64,000 bases of DNA from Diphasiastrum complanatum (taxonomy: Eukaryota > Streptophyta > Lycopodiopsida > Lycopodiales > Lycopodiaceae), in contig CM055099.1 of assembly GCA_029204225.1 (NCBI GenBank), forward strand, positions 54,759,373 through 54,823,372, read 5' to 3'. Numbering within the stretch: position 1 is the first letter of the stretch; each line of letters begins with the position of its first letter. The translations under genes and the position numbers were made by a program. Shown in pieces: positions 22,779-33,300 of this stretch. Under the pieces are notes generated by a model. It worked only from the letters and a program-made list of their open reading frames with translations, was not told where the DNA came from and made no database searches.

Positions 22779-23593
22779 ATATGCTCATAGCATATCTTCC
22801 ATCGTCTAATTGGTCCTTTCCGTTTGAGCGTCTGATTCAAGATGATCTATAAAACTCATACTCCAAGTTGTTTCCAACTTTTCAAACACTGCTTGCCGAA
22901 AATTCCCAGTGCATTTTGGGTCACGATCACTAACAATATCACAAGGCAGCCTGTATAGTTGAAAAAGCTTCTCAACAAAAAGGTGAGGTAGTTCTGAAGC
23001 TTTAACCGTAGTTTTCAGTTGGGATAAATTGAGCGAACTTCATAAGTCTGTCAACAATGACCTAAACAGAATCATGGCTCTTCCCTTTACCATGTTCGAA
23101 AATCTTATGCCCCATGTAAGATAACTCTTTGGCAAAAAAATCACATTTAGACTCCTTGGCAAAAAAGCTTTTCCTTTCTTAAGATGTCCAAGACAATCTT
23201 AAGATGCTCTTTATGTTCCGCCAAAGTCTTACTAAAGACTAGGATATCATCCAAGAACACTACTACAAATCTTCCCAAATATGGCCTGAACAAATTGTTC
23301 TCATCATTTTTGGAAAGTCGATGGTGCATTGGTCAAACCAAAAACTCGTAGTGTCCAAACCGAGTTCAAAAACTCGTCTTAGGTATATCCTCTACCTTAA
23401 TGCGAATCTGATGATACCTTGATCTTAGATCTATCTTGGTAAAGTACCTTGCACCACCAAGATATCAGCTCATCCATTCATGGTAGTGGATACCTATTCT
23501 TAATTGTAACTTTGTTTTCTTTTTATAGTCTACACAAAACCTTATCGTCCCATCCTTCTTGGCGACCAGAACCATTGGTGATGTCCAAGAAGA
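22779..23593 (-). pseudogene. Chromovirus RT palm fused to integrase core by deletion
   Basis: The open part 23,147-23,329 has the RT catalytic block [20 protein letters not shown]. The frame after it reads into FFAKELSYMGHKI (the RT thumb) and then, within a few codons, into VIVDRLMKFAQFIPT, part of the integrase core. RNase H and the integrase zinc-binding region are therefore deleted. Stops in the following integrase sequence show later decay. Confidence 0.78.
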
Positions 23594-24330
23594 CTAACTA
23601 GCTTTAACCCACTCTTTCTCTAGATACTCACTTAATTGCCTTTGTACCTTAGCCTCTTCCAAAGCACTCATCCTATAAGGGTGTTGTGCAATTGAAATTG
23701 ACCTAGGTATAAGGTCAATCTTGTGATCTAGAGACCTTTCAGGTGGTAAACCTATAGGAAGATCTAGAAAAATCTCATTGAATTCTTGCCTAAGATCAGT
23801 ACAGGCTTCAAATTCAGGAGTATTCTCACTAGGTATATTCATGGCATTAAGTTTAAGAATTTCATCATTGCAACAAATTAAATTCTTGTGAAAACATAAA
23901 TAAAATTTATATTGTATGTTCTTTATTAAAGAATTAAGCTCATGCTTAGAGTAAGGTTTAATACCAGTAGCATCGACACTTATACTAGCACTAATCTTTA
24001 TTAAAGAACAATCATGCATAAAAGTTAAAGATTTTTTAACAAAATCAATTTTCAAAGATTTATTCTTATCATAATGCCATTGCTGCCCAAGAACAACATT
24101 CACATTTGCCAAATTAATGGCATGTAATTCTAGTTTTTCATGATAATTCCGTATGTGCAATGGTACATTAGGACCACATAATCCATGGGTTCGGAACAGA
24201 CGCCATTGTCACACAATATTTCTTCTCATTTTTTTTGATAGGAAGGTCTAGCATCTACACCAAATTTGCATTTTTTAAATTTATGAGTGGATCCCGTGTC
24301 AAAAAGTGCAATAACAACATGTCCCCCAAT
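23594..24330 (-). pseudogene. Chromovirus protease and start of RT
   Basis: A frameshifted protease active site (ALFDTGSTHKF) lies near 24,270-24,310. The open frame 23,594-24,160 begins in the protease C-terminal part (NVNVVLGQQWHYDKNKSLKI). It runs to the RT N-terminus (FNEIFLDLPIGLPPERSLDH, IDLIPRSISIAQHPYRMS). Its end passes a stop before the palm. Confidence 0.82.
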
Positions 24331-24419
24331 TTTACCTTTTATGCAAATTTAGTCATTAGGTCCATAAAACATTGAACTAAAAAAAAAATATCCATCTCAT
24401 TACTTTGAGATATGATACC

Positions 24420-25316
24420 TCAAGTTGAGGCTTTGTTCTTGACACAATCCCGTGCAAGGTGACCCTCTCCATTGCACTTGAAGCATAGATTCTTCTTTCG
24501 AACTTCCGCTAGGTCTTTTTTGCCACCTTGATGTTTATTGAAGTGGTGTTTGGGTTTCTTAGAATTAGGATTTGAAGATGCCTCATTAGTAACTTCTTTA
24601 TCCTTTCTCTTAAACTGGAAACCCTTCTTTTGCTCATTAGGGTGATGACTCTTAGATGGCTTAGGAGTGTCATAAAAATTTTTTGTAGCCCTAATAGCAT
24701 CTTCTAGGGTAATAGGATGGTTCCTTCTAACATCCACTTGATAGTCTTTAGGTAAACCATCAATAAACATGAGCATCTGAATTTTAGGAGGTATTTCACT
24801 ATAGAGAGGATTCAAATAATCATGGAAGTCTTGAATGAATTGATCAAGGCCTTTAGTCATAGTCAATTCTGAAAGTTTTTGGACATGTTCATAATCATCT
24901 AACAAAGGAAGGAAGTATTCCTTGAATACAAAGCAAAATGCTTCCCAAGTTAGTGGTTGTTTTTCCTTGGCTACTAGATCCTCCCACCAAACTAAGGCTT
25001 TCCCATCTAGAAACATAGTGGCGGTGGAGAGTTTCTCACTTTCAGAAAACATATTCACGGCAAAATATTTGTTCCATATGTTAAGCCATAAATTAACAAC
25101 TTGTAAGCTCTTCTCTTTCTCCCCTTTATAAACTTTAACAGGAGGAGGTACTACATGTTTTCTATGATTGGCCGATTCAAGGGCTTGATTCTTCAAGTTG
25201 GTTTCAAGTAATTGTTGGTTTGTTTCTTAAATTTGTTGGTAGAGATGTTGTAAAGCTTGTGCCACACTTTCAGGTTAAGATAAATCAAAGGTGGTATTAG
25301 GGGTTGATTGATCCGT
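24420..25316 (-). pseudogene. Chromovirus gag with zinc knuckle
   Basis: The open part from 25,196 encodes 258 residues: a Retrotrans_gag domain (LWLNIWNKYFAVNMFSESEK, FLDGKALVWWEDLVAKEKQP, FKEYFLPLLDDYEHVQKLSE), a Lys-rich linker, and the knuckle CFKCNGEGHLARDC (CX2CX4HX4C) near 24,440-24,485. The inverted arm shows that the original start lay upstream: there an ATG is present at 25,784, but here the matching codon is ACG (near 25,316). A TAA (25,227-25,229) shared by both arms also breaks the N-terminus. Confidence 0.85.
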
Positions 25317-26046
25317 GGGAGTGTCTTGATCTTGATCCTAGTTTTCAAAGAATCAACAATGAAAGTAAAATTAGAAAAAGACAGTTACAAGCTCAATCCA
25401 AACTTCATATGCTTAAATCTTAAAAAAAGTTCAAAACTTTTAGATTCAATCTCATGAAAATGACTCAAAACTCATCTAAGTTTTCATTTTCATGTTGGTT
25501 CCCTCTTTTAGTTTTCCATAATCATCTTCCATAGTGAAACATTACTAATTGAATGTAATTTTTCACTATGGAAGATGATTATGGAAAACTAAAAGAGGGA
25601 ACCAACATGAAAATGAAAACTTAGATGAGTTTTGAGTCATTTTCATGAGATTGAATCTAAAAGTTTTGAACTTTTTTTAAGATTTAAGCATATGAAGTTT
25701 GGATTGAGCTTGTAACTGTCTTTTTCTAATTTTACTTTCATTGTTAATTCTTTGAAAACTAGGATCAAGATCAAGACACTCCCATGGATCAATCAACCCC
25801 TAATACCACCTTTGATTTATCTAAACCTGAAAGTGTGGCACAAGCTTTACAACATCTCTACCAACAAATTTAAGAAACAAACCAACAATTACTTGAAACC
25901 AACTTGAAGAATCAAGCCCTTGAATCGGCCAATCATAGAAAACATGTAGTACCTCCTCCTGTTAAAGTTTATAAAGGGGAAAAGAAAGAGAGGAGCTTAC
26001 AAGTTGTTAATTTGTGGCTTAACATATGGAACAAATATTTTGCCGT
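25057..26046. repeat. ~485-bp near-perfect inverted repeat of chromovirus leader and gag start
   Basis: The left arm is 25,057-25,539 and the right arm 25,561-26,046. Position pairs add to 51,100 with no gap from the centre to the gag ATG at 25,196/25,904, and one 3-bp indel lies further out. I noticed only scattered single-base differences. The spacer is 21 bases (25,540-25,560) and itself has ATTAC/GTAAT ends. A transcript crossing it in either direction would fold into a long double-stranded hairpin. Confidence 0.93.
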
Positions 26047-26120
26047 TTTTTATCAAATTTTAATATGGTTTCAACTATGTTTGAAGCAAAGTGGAACGGA
26101 GAACTATCCTTTGTTTTGGT
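25784..26120 (+). pseudogene. Inverted second copy of the chromovirus gag start
   Basis: The + strand starts ATGGATCAATCAACCCC at 25,784, meets the TAA at 25,871, and reopens at 25,904 with MKNQALESANHRKHVVPPPV through LWLNIWNKYFAV. Past 26,046 the sequence no longer matches gag. It is the right arm of the hairpin and not a functional gene. Confidence 0.8.
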
Positions 26121-26560
26121 AGGAGTTGCTAGCAAATTCTTTCTTTTACTTCATTAAATTCAAAACTTAAGACGTGAAATGAATTTACAATCCTCAACCA
26201 AAACAAATTTCCCTTTGATGTAGAATTAACTTCTTTTTTCAAAAAGCAAAAATTTTGGCCTATTTTCACTAATTCAAGGTTCAAATAGACTAAAAATCAG
26301 ATTTGAAGGTTACTGCAATGCTATGAAAGTCACTAAAGTTCTATAAAAAAATAGAACTTCAAAATGACAATTTCCCCATTATTGTAAAATTCACTTCCCT
26401 TTACAAAAACTAGAAATTTTGGCCTATTTTCACTTATCCAAGGTTCAAATAGACTAAAAATCATATTTGAAGAGTTTTGTGAAGGTCACTGAAGTTCTTT
26501 GAAGGGCTGTGAAGTTCTGTGAAAAAAATAGAATGTCAAAATGAAGGGTAGCTTTGGACT
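26093..26560. repeat. Two-copy direct repeat, 164-bp period, in AT-rich DNA
   Basis: The phrase ATTTTGGCCTATTTTCACT and the following AAGGTTCAAATAGACTAAAA occur near 26,253 and again 164 bases later. Flanking phrases (ATAGAA...TCAAAATGA) also recur. It is non-coding and the element type is not recognised. Confidence 0.7.
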
Positions 26561-27434
26561 AAGATGGGTTAGTTCCACACTAATTTTAGTGTACAAACAA
26601 GACCAATCTTCCAAACTACTACTACATTTAGTAACTTCACTTTAGGCATAAACTAAACTTCAAAATTAAATTTTGAAAGTTTAAGTTGGGCTCTTATTGG
26701 CAGGGCCCACAGATTGGACAACCAATTAAAGATCAAACTTACTTCTCTACTTCAAAACAAGAAAATTCCAGCCTCTACTATCATGAAACATCTACTTTTC
26801 AACTTGCAATTGATTCTACTTATGAAATTGATAATGTGAGCATGCTGGCCATTCTATTCTCAGCTTAAAAAGCTTTCCAAAAATAGAAAAAATAGCAACT
26901 ATAAAGAAGCCCACAAATGTCTAGAAACAATAATTGGTGCTACTTACAAGGACGACAATATTTGTTTTGTTGATGCTAAACCTTTAGTTAATAGAATTTG
27001 ATATCTGAAATTGATCAGAGTTCAGAGTTAGAGAATTGAAGAGACGGCCAAGAACTACCTTTCTATTAATCAATGTATCAAGTTCTTAAGAATTCAACAC
27101 TTTTGTAGTTTGCTTATTTGGAATCTAGAGAACATGTATACAATTTTATTTAATAAATTTGTGGAATTCAATATATATATATATATATATGCACTGAATA
27201 TGGTTTTCTTTGATTCCATATATGGTTATGTATGCAATCAACAACAAAACAAAAATGCTACATATTGATCTATATCTCAAAGTAGTTGTAGCCCAACCCA
27301 CTTTTCTCAAATCTTGAATATTTAATGCAATTACCATGCAAATTTGCCTTTGATAGATTTAGTTAAGCTATTTCTCATATGGATGGTGCATTCGTTTCTT
27401 ATAGGGCCCGTTTTGAGTCAAGAGTTCCTCTAAT

Positions 27435-27530
27435 GTATCAATTATCATTTATTATTTATCACTTATTAGATACTGCTTATCATGTATTTTGTCAATCATC
27501 AATTATCAATTATCACTTACCACTTGGAGT
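27435..27530. repeat. TATCA/ATTATCA-rich degenerate tandem tract
   Basis: The words ATCAATTATCA, TTATCACTTA and similar recur many times within ~95 bases, with no fixed period. Confidence 0.6.
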
Positions 27531-28592
27531 GGGAGAAAGACATAATCCCCCACTTATAAACTTTGAGAAGTGAGCTGCCACTTTTCATTGGCTTTATGCC
27601 TTTCGACTACTAATAATAACACTAACAACTATCTACAACAAATATGGGCAAGGATCTTATGTGAAGTGCATTTACAAAAGTTTTTGTCCATTTACTCGCG
27701 ATTCACTGTAAACACATTCAATATAGTTGGAAGTATTTGACTCCTTGAAAGTGTTTTTTTTTTCTAACAATTTATTTGAATGAAAGCAAGAAAGGAGATA
27801 ATTTTGGTAACCACCAACTGAATCTAGAAGTAAGAGTGGGGCCAATTTTTGTAGGTATACATATACACCTCCAGATGTTTGAGAATATTCCATCCAAACC
27901 CTAATCCATTGCTAAACTCAATAGAAGTCTCAAGGTTATTATTTACATAACTGGCCTAATATCAATGTGTCACCAATATATTTGAACACTTTAGTGCTTA
28001 ATATCCACATCAATGATTATTCTAGATTCTTTTTGCTAGATGTGGATGTAACAATCATGCACCAAGATACAACCACATAGGTGTCCCTCACAGACCATAG
28101 CTCCATCTATAACATAGATCACTATATTTTCATATGTTTGGCACACAATAGTACACGATGACTATATGCTAAAGGATCTAGGCTCGGGGGTACGTGGAGA
28201 TGACAAGCACCCCTGCTTTCATACCTGGGTGGTAAGTATTGAATGGAGCGATTAAAGCTAATTGGCTCATTTGAATCCCTGCCATCCTATTGGTCAATTT
28301 TTTTTGAAGTTTTCCCTTACAACTCAACATGCAGAGCAATGTCCTTAGGTTCAAAAAGTGGGCTTGAGTTTCCTCTACATGGTGGAAATCAAATAAGTCT
28401 AAACCCCTTATTTTCTCAATGGACCAATGGGGGCATCCCATTTTAAGTAGGGGACTTGGGAGACAATTAAGTGTAAGACGACCCTAATTATGTTATATTC
28501 AAGAGACTCATTGTGCTCCCACATGATGACAAACACACGTGTTAACTACTCTAATAGTATTGTAGCTTTTGTACCCTAAGACGTTATGCCCT

Positions 28593-28597
<5 letters not shown>

Positions 28598-28629
<32 letters not shown>

Positions 28630-28657
28630 AGTGTGTGTGTGTGTGTGTGCGTGCGTG
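28598..28657. repeat. Compound (CT)n-(GT)n microsatellite
   Basis: About 15 CT units, the interruption CCAA, then about 13 GT/GC units. Confidence 0.95.
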
Positions 28658-29300
28658 CTTGTCTTCCCACATGTAGTGAGTTGTTGTATGTGTTTGAGTT
28701 TGGCTTGCCACCTAGGTTCGATTCTCTATTATCCCACATTGTAAAGTTGATATGCTCAAGAGTTATTCACAATGGCGACTACCTAGTGTAATGCTATTTA
28801 TTTTTGCAAGCTTAAGTATGCTATTCATTCTCTTGGACAAACTTTAGAAAGTGCATGATATTCACCAATATTTTGCATGTCATTAGAGCTTTCCTGGATA
28901 ATGTGACCAGTGTGGCCCTTCAAGTTGAATGTGGTCCTCTATTTTCTAGTGAAATTGTATTTGACCAACCTAAAGGGGTAAAAATATTAGCATGCTAATA
29001 AAGGATAAGCTCATAACCAACTTCCACTATGGTTGGGTTACAAGGGGTTGTGACACATATTAGAGTCTTGAGTGAAAATACATTGCTACCATGGATGGTG
29101 GTTGGCCCATGAATGACTATCCATAGATGATGACCCATTAATAGTGGGTTCTTGGTCAAAAATACACTTAGTCCTGGTTGAAACTACATTGAACTTAGCC
29201 TAACCTAGAACGAGTTCTAATCTTGGTTGAAAATAGGAAGCTTCCATTGACAAGGATGGGTGGATGCTCGAGAGAAACCGTCAAGCATCGCGACTACTTA

Positions 29301-29451
29301 GGGAGTGCACCGCAAGCACTCCCTGCACCATGTCAGGGAGTGCATGTGCGGTGCACATAGCACCCAAAAAAATTGTTTAAGGATGGCAATGGTGAGGATT
29401 GCACCATTGCCCTCCCTGACATGGTGCAAGGGAGTGCATGGGGGATGCACT
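29301..29451. repeat. Nested foldback ~770-920 bp upstream of the fimbrin start
   Basis: The outer arms GCACTCCCTGCACCATGTCA (29,317-29,336) and TGACATGGTGCAAGGGAGTG (29,417-29,436) are reverse complements with one extra base. Inside, GGCAATGGTG (29,385-29,394) and CACCATTGCC (29,402-29,411) form a perfect 10-bp stem with a 7-base loop. GGGAGTGCACCGC and GCACTCC words add smaller self-complementary parts. It could be a MITE remnant or an RNA hairpin gene. Confidence 0.7.
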
Positions 29452-29599
29452 CCGTAATGAGAGCCGCCAAGCATCCAGAATGGAATGGTGGGTCGGTGTC
29501 AAGAGAGAAGCTACAGCTACAGACTCCAGAGCATCCAGCCATCCTTCCCGGAGGGAATGCCTTGATGGCACATGGCACAGGGGTATGTCTTAATAATAT

Positions 29600-30223
29600 G
29601 TGATCACTCACTTTAAGAGGTGTGGGCCATGGGCCTATTGACTGGTCGCCGAGCTGGCAAGCATCTCTTCCTCAATTCAATACATCATGCACCATCACCC
29701 TCCTCTTTTTCTCGCGCGCTATTTGCTCTTTCTCTCTCAGTCAGGCTCCTCTCTCTCCTTCCTTTATACGCCTGCCTCCTTTTACGATACATACCACCAG
29801 CTCGCCTCGCCCTCCTTTCCTTTCCTTTCCTTGCCTTTCTCTTACGATCCAATAATTTCTATTCAACCTCACTTAGATTTCACCTCAATTCACACATCCA
29901 TCCGTGCAGCGCATTTCCTTTTTATCTCTTCGTCTTCCTCATGTGACAAATTTTTTTATTATCAACTTTGCATTTCGCTTTAGCTGTGTTGGTGTGGGTG
30001 GAAATTATCAAGAGGGATCGGACGAGGATAAGCACATAGCTGTCATGGGATAATCACCACGGATGTAAGGATTGGCCTTTGGAAACAGTTTGATAGGATC
30101 TAGATCCTTACTTTTGCTGGATCCATTGCGTGAGTAATCATCCCAAAAAGGTGGAGCACAATTATATCAATAAGAGCATTGATTACCAAGGGGCTGAAAG
30201 AGTTTGGGGTAAGGCCTCTCGGT
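29600..30223 (+). promoter_or_regulatory. Pyrimidine-rich promoter / 5' untranslated region of fimbrin
   Basis: From 29,690 to 29,960 the + strand is strongly C/T-rich (CTCTTTCTCTCTC, CCTTTCCTTTCCTTTCC), typical of plant promoter-proximal and 5' untranslated DNA. No clear TATA box was chosen. Several short upstream ATGs lie between 30,050 and 30,200. An additional 5' untranslated exon is possible, so the transcription start is not defined. Confidence 0.5.
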
Positions 30224-30307
30224 ATGGCATATGCGGGGGTGCTGGTTTCAGATCCATTTCTGAGCAGCCATTTCACGCAGAAGGAATTGAGGTCATTGAA
30301 GGCAGAG
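30224..30307 (+). CDS. FIM: Fimbrin exon 1 (N-terminus)
   Basis: Codons 1-28, [20 protein letters not shown] then ELRSLKAE. The donor is GAG|GTTCGT, which is weaker than the others. Phase 0. It encodes the conserved start of plant fimbrins, ahead of the EF-hand-like region. Confidence 0.88.
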
Positions 30308-33300
30308 GTTCGTATCCTGGCCGCTGTAATTGAAACCTGGTGGCTGTTTGTCTGTTGGTGGCGCTGTTTTTGGCCTCCTTGTGGCCTCGCTTAGTTCTGC
30401 ATATCAACAAAGAACCGTATGCTGCAAATTAGTAACTTAAAGTAAAACTATGCAAAAAGTATGATATTACAAGGTAATCTTGCACCTCTATGCCTTTGAC
30501 AATCATTTCCTCAATAAATAATAAAGAGCAAGCCGACCTCTATATGGTTTATCCATGGCCCATGGTAGCTCATTGACAACATGGCTTCAATAAATGAAAC
30601 ATTACTCTGCAGACGCAATATGACGTAGCTCAATTTTAAGGAATCCAAGATAGACGCCCCCGTCTTACTTTGTGAATGTTCTCTCTGATTATGCTACTTA
30701 ATAGTTTACATGTTTGTCTAATGCGATTATGTCATGCAGCAGCTTATCTTACCGTGTCACTTCTGATTTTGTCTTAATACGAAGGCCACCTCCTTTTGAT
30801 GCAACAATGGAAATAATCTGTACGACTATATCTTAATACATCCAATGAACTTTGATAAATAAAAGCCTTACACACACATTTCTTTAGGTTCAACCTGCTG
30901 GTTGACGACATTTACTAGCATATCAGAGCTGTAAATCTAAGTTTACTTGACTTACCTTGTAAGCAAACCAAAGCAATGTGACAGAAGACAGCTACAATGG
31001 TTTCATAGACTACCTTTTTAAGGATTTAATCTGCTGTGCCTAACCCTAAGTGTTTACATCTAGTGCCACTTAGGGCTCTTTATCTTATTGATTGATAAGA
31101 CATAGTTTGTGCAAAGGCCCTAAAATTGTTATTTATATTTCGTGCCATACTCGGATCCAATATACAGTTTGATTCTTTGAAGGATGAGACTGGGCTTATC
31201 ACAGCAAAGAATTTGGAGCTTGGGGTGGCCAAGCTCAGCTTTTTCCAACAGGCTCTTACAAAGGATGAAATTGCTGTTATCATGAAGCAGCAAGATCCTA
31301 ATGCAACAGGAGGCTTGGATTTTGAATCCTTTTTGCGGGTGATAATGTTTACTTCATTCCTATCAAGTTGTTTTATCGTGGACAAGTAGAAAAGGTCAAG
31401 TTTCAGCAAACGATTTCTTTATATTCTTTTACACGAGTTCTGTGGTCTCAGAAAAATAAATAGTTTGAAAGAGCTTATGGGAATTATACTCGTGGAACTT
31501 TTTGCTCTTGTCTTGGTATGTGGGTTATAGATGAGTTAATAGTTGATTGTTTCATTTTTTTGAAATTGCAGATGTACTTGGACCTTCAAAATAGTGGCAG
31601 TTCCAAGATAAGTCCTGAGAAGAACTCATCTGCCTTTCTAAAGAATGCAGTAACAACGTTAATCCATACCATCAGTGACTCTGAAAAGAAAGCTTATGTT
31701 GACCACATCAACTCATATCTTGAAGATGATGCCGTGTTATCCAAAGTGCTGCCAATTGATCCTTCTACCAATCAAGTATTTGAGCTTGTCAAAGATGGAA
31801 TTCTCCTTTCGTATGCAAATCTAGCCTTGGCTTTTCTATGTTCTCAAATTTTGAAGTATATTCAGTTTTTTCTGATAACCTATAACTTTTTTTGATAGAC
31901 GTCAATGACTTAACATTACTCTACAGTCTCAGAACAATTTTTCCTAATTACTGTGATGTGGCACACAATTAAGATCCTATTTAGGACTTTTGGGAGAGAA
32001 TTTTCTCTATAAAATATGCCTCTTTGCCTTGCAGTAAGCTGATAAATGTTGCAGTCCCTGGTACAATTGATGAGCGAGCGTTGAATATCAAGGAAAAGCT
32101 CAATCCTTGGGAGAGAAATGAGAACCATACCTTGTGCCTGAACTCAGCAAAGGCCATTGGTTGCTCTGTTGTGAACATTGGTACACAAGATTTGGCAGAG
32201 GGCAGAGTAAGTATTGCGTGACTTTTGGTTTGAGTGCAATAGCCTGTAACTTTAAGATGTGATTACTGTACAGATTGTATGGTAAATTTACAGGAAAGTT
32301 TTTTGTAAGCAACGCTCAAAGATGAATGGCAGTAGTAAACTCATTGGAAATAGGATATAACTAGTTTTTGGGCTGAGATAAAAAAAAAGTATGTTGAAAA
32401 TGGAAAGGGTATATGGTGAGATCCAGCTATGGGTTCTTGTGTGGTGGCCAGCTATACACTTCACATTGATTGAAGCTCTTTTGTATGATATGAGATTGGT
32501 GACTTATAAGTACTTCGAAAAAGAAAATGCTCACTCAATAATGCTTGGTGAAAATCTGGGGTAGTTGGTCACCTGATATTCTACTTATCTTTTATTTTCC
32601 ATTTAAGGTTTTCATACGTGCTGAAGATAAGAATGTAAACTGAGCCGATAGGGTTGGCTTAGTTGGTTAGCCCCCCCACCCTTGGAAACCAAGGTGCATA
32701 AATATTCACCATTTGTTCACTCTTAAACCTTTGTGAATGTATTTTGTTCGTAACCTGGTTTTAGAGCACTTTGCTAGAAAAGAAGGATGATTTTTTTTTT
32801 TTTACTTTACTCCCTCCAGAAATTGGATTGGGTGGAATCTAGCTAGGGATCCACCCAGAAGCCACACCCCTTCAGCAATGCAACTGAGGGAGGGACCTAT
32901 TTAGCAATCCACCTACTCCATTTTTCTATCAAATCTAGGCATTCTTAACCAATAATCCATCTAGCAACTAGCTACAATGCCTCAACTACTGAGTCAAGGG
33001 AGGAGTTTGATTAGTGATCCATACCCCTCTTCTCCACTTTTCCTTCAATGATTTGGTTATTGGAGCTTTCTTTTGGCACAGATTGGTCTTGGAAGGATTA
33101 TATTTTTTTGATAAGAGACAGTGTGATATGAACTCCAATTACGCTGTTACAGAGTTAAAGTTTTGGATAAAACCCATATTTTGTATTTCTGGATTGGCAA
33201 TAGCTGAGTGCTATACATTGGCAAGTTTTTGTGTATTGTGCAAATATGTTTGTTGATTGGTATAGTATATGTCTATCAGCTCACATCTGCCTATATCCTG

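Larger units (their letters stand above)
22038..25539 (-). mobile_element. Internally deleted Ty3 chromovirus, minus strand
   Basis: Reading down from 25,539: leader, gag, protease, RT, a fusion point, integrase core, integrase tail, chromodomain, polypurine tract. RNase H and the N-terminal part of integrase are missing, so the element is non-autonomous. No 5' LTR is present: in its place the leader and gag start are mirrored by the inverted arm at 25,561-26,046. Confidence 0.85.
26561..29300. other. Intergenic stretch with simple repeats, no gene seen
   Basis: AT-rich and without convincing coding sequence. It contains (AT)n at 27,171-27,190, a TATCA-rich tract at 27,435-27,530, (CT)15 at 28,598-28,627 and (GT)n at 28,631-28,657. 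Short open frames (for example 28,178-28,441 minus) have no recognisable motif. Confidence 0.6.

Noticed and set aside
28178-28441. Minus-strand 87-codon open frame
   Set aside because: No motif or repeat copy; low support as a gene.
28711-28722. AGGTTCGATTCT, resembling a B box of an RNA polymerase III promoter
   Set aside because: No A box upstream at a suitable distance; microsatellite DNA occupies that place.
29333-29611. Overlapping open frames on both strands near the foldback
   Set aside because: They arise from the self-complementary GC-rich repeat words; no protein family resemblance.
30179-30223. Upstream in-frame ATG as the fimbrin start
   Set aside because: The 15 added residues have no family counterpart. 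The ATG at 30,224 aligns with known plant fimbrin N-termini, though the longer form cannot be excluded.
32655-32666. TGGCTTAGTTGG, a good match to a tRNA A box, suggesting a tRNA gene or SINE in fimbrin intron 4
   Set aside because: No B box (GGTTCGANTC) follows at the right distance and no cloverleaf can be drawn. At most it is a decayed SINE head.
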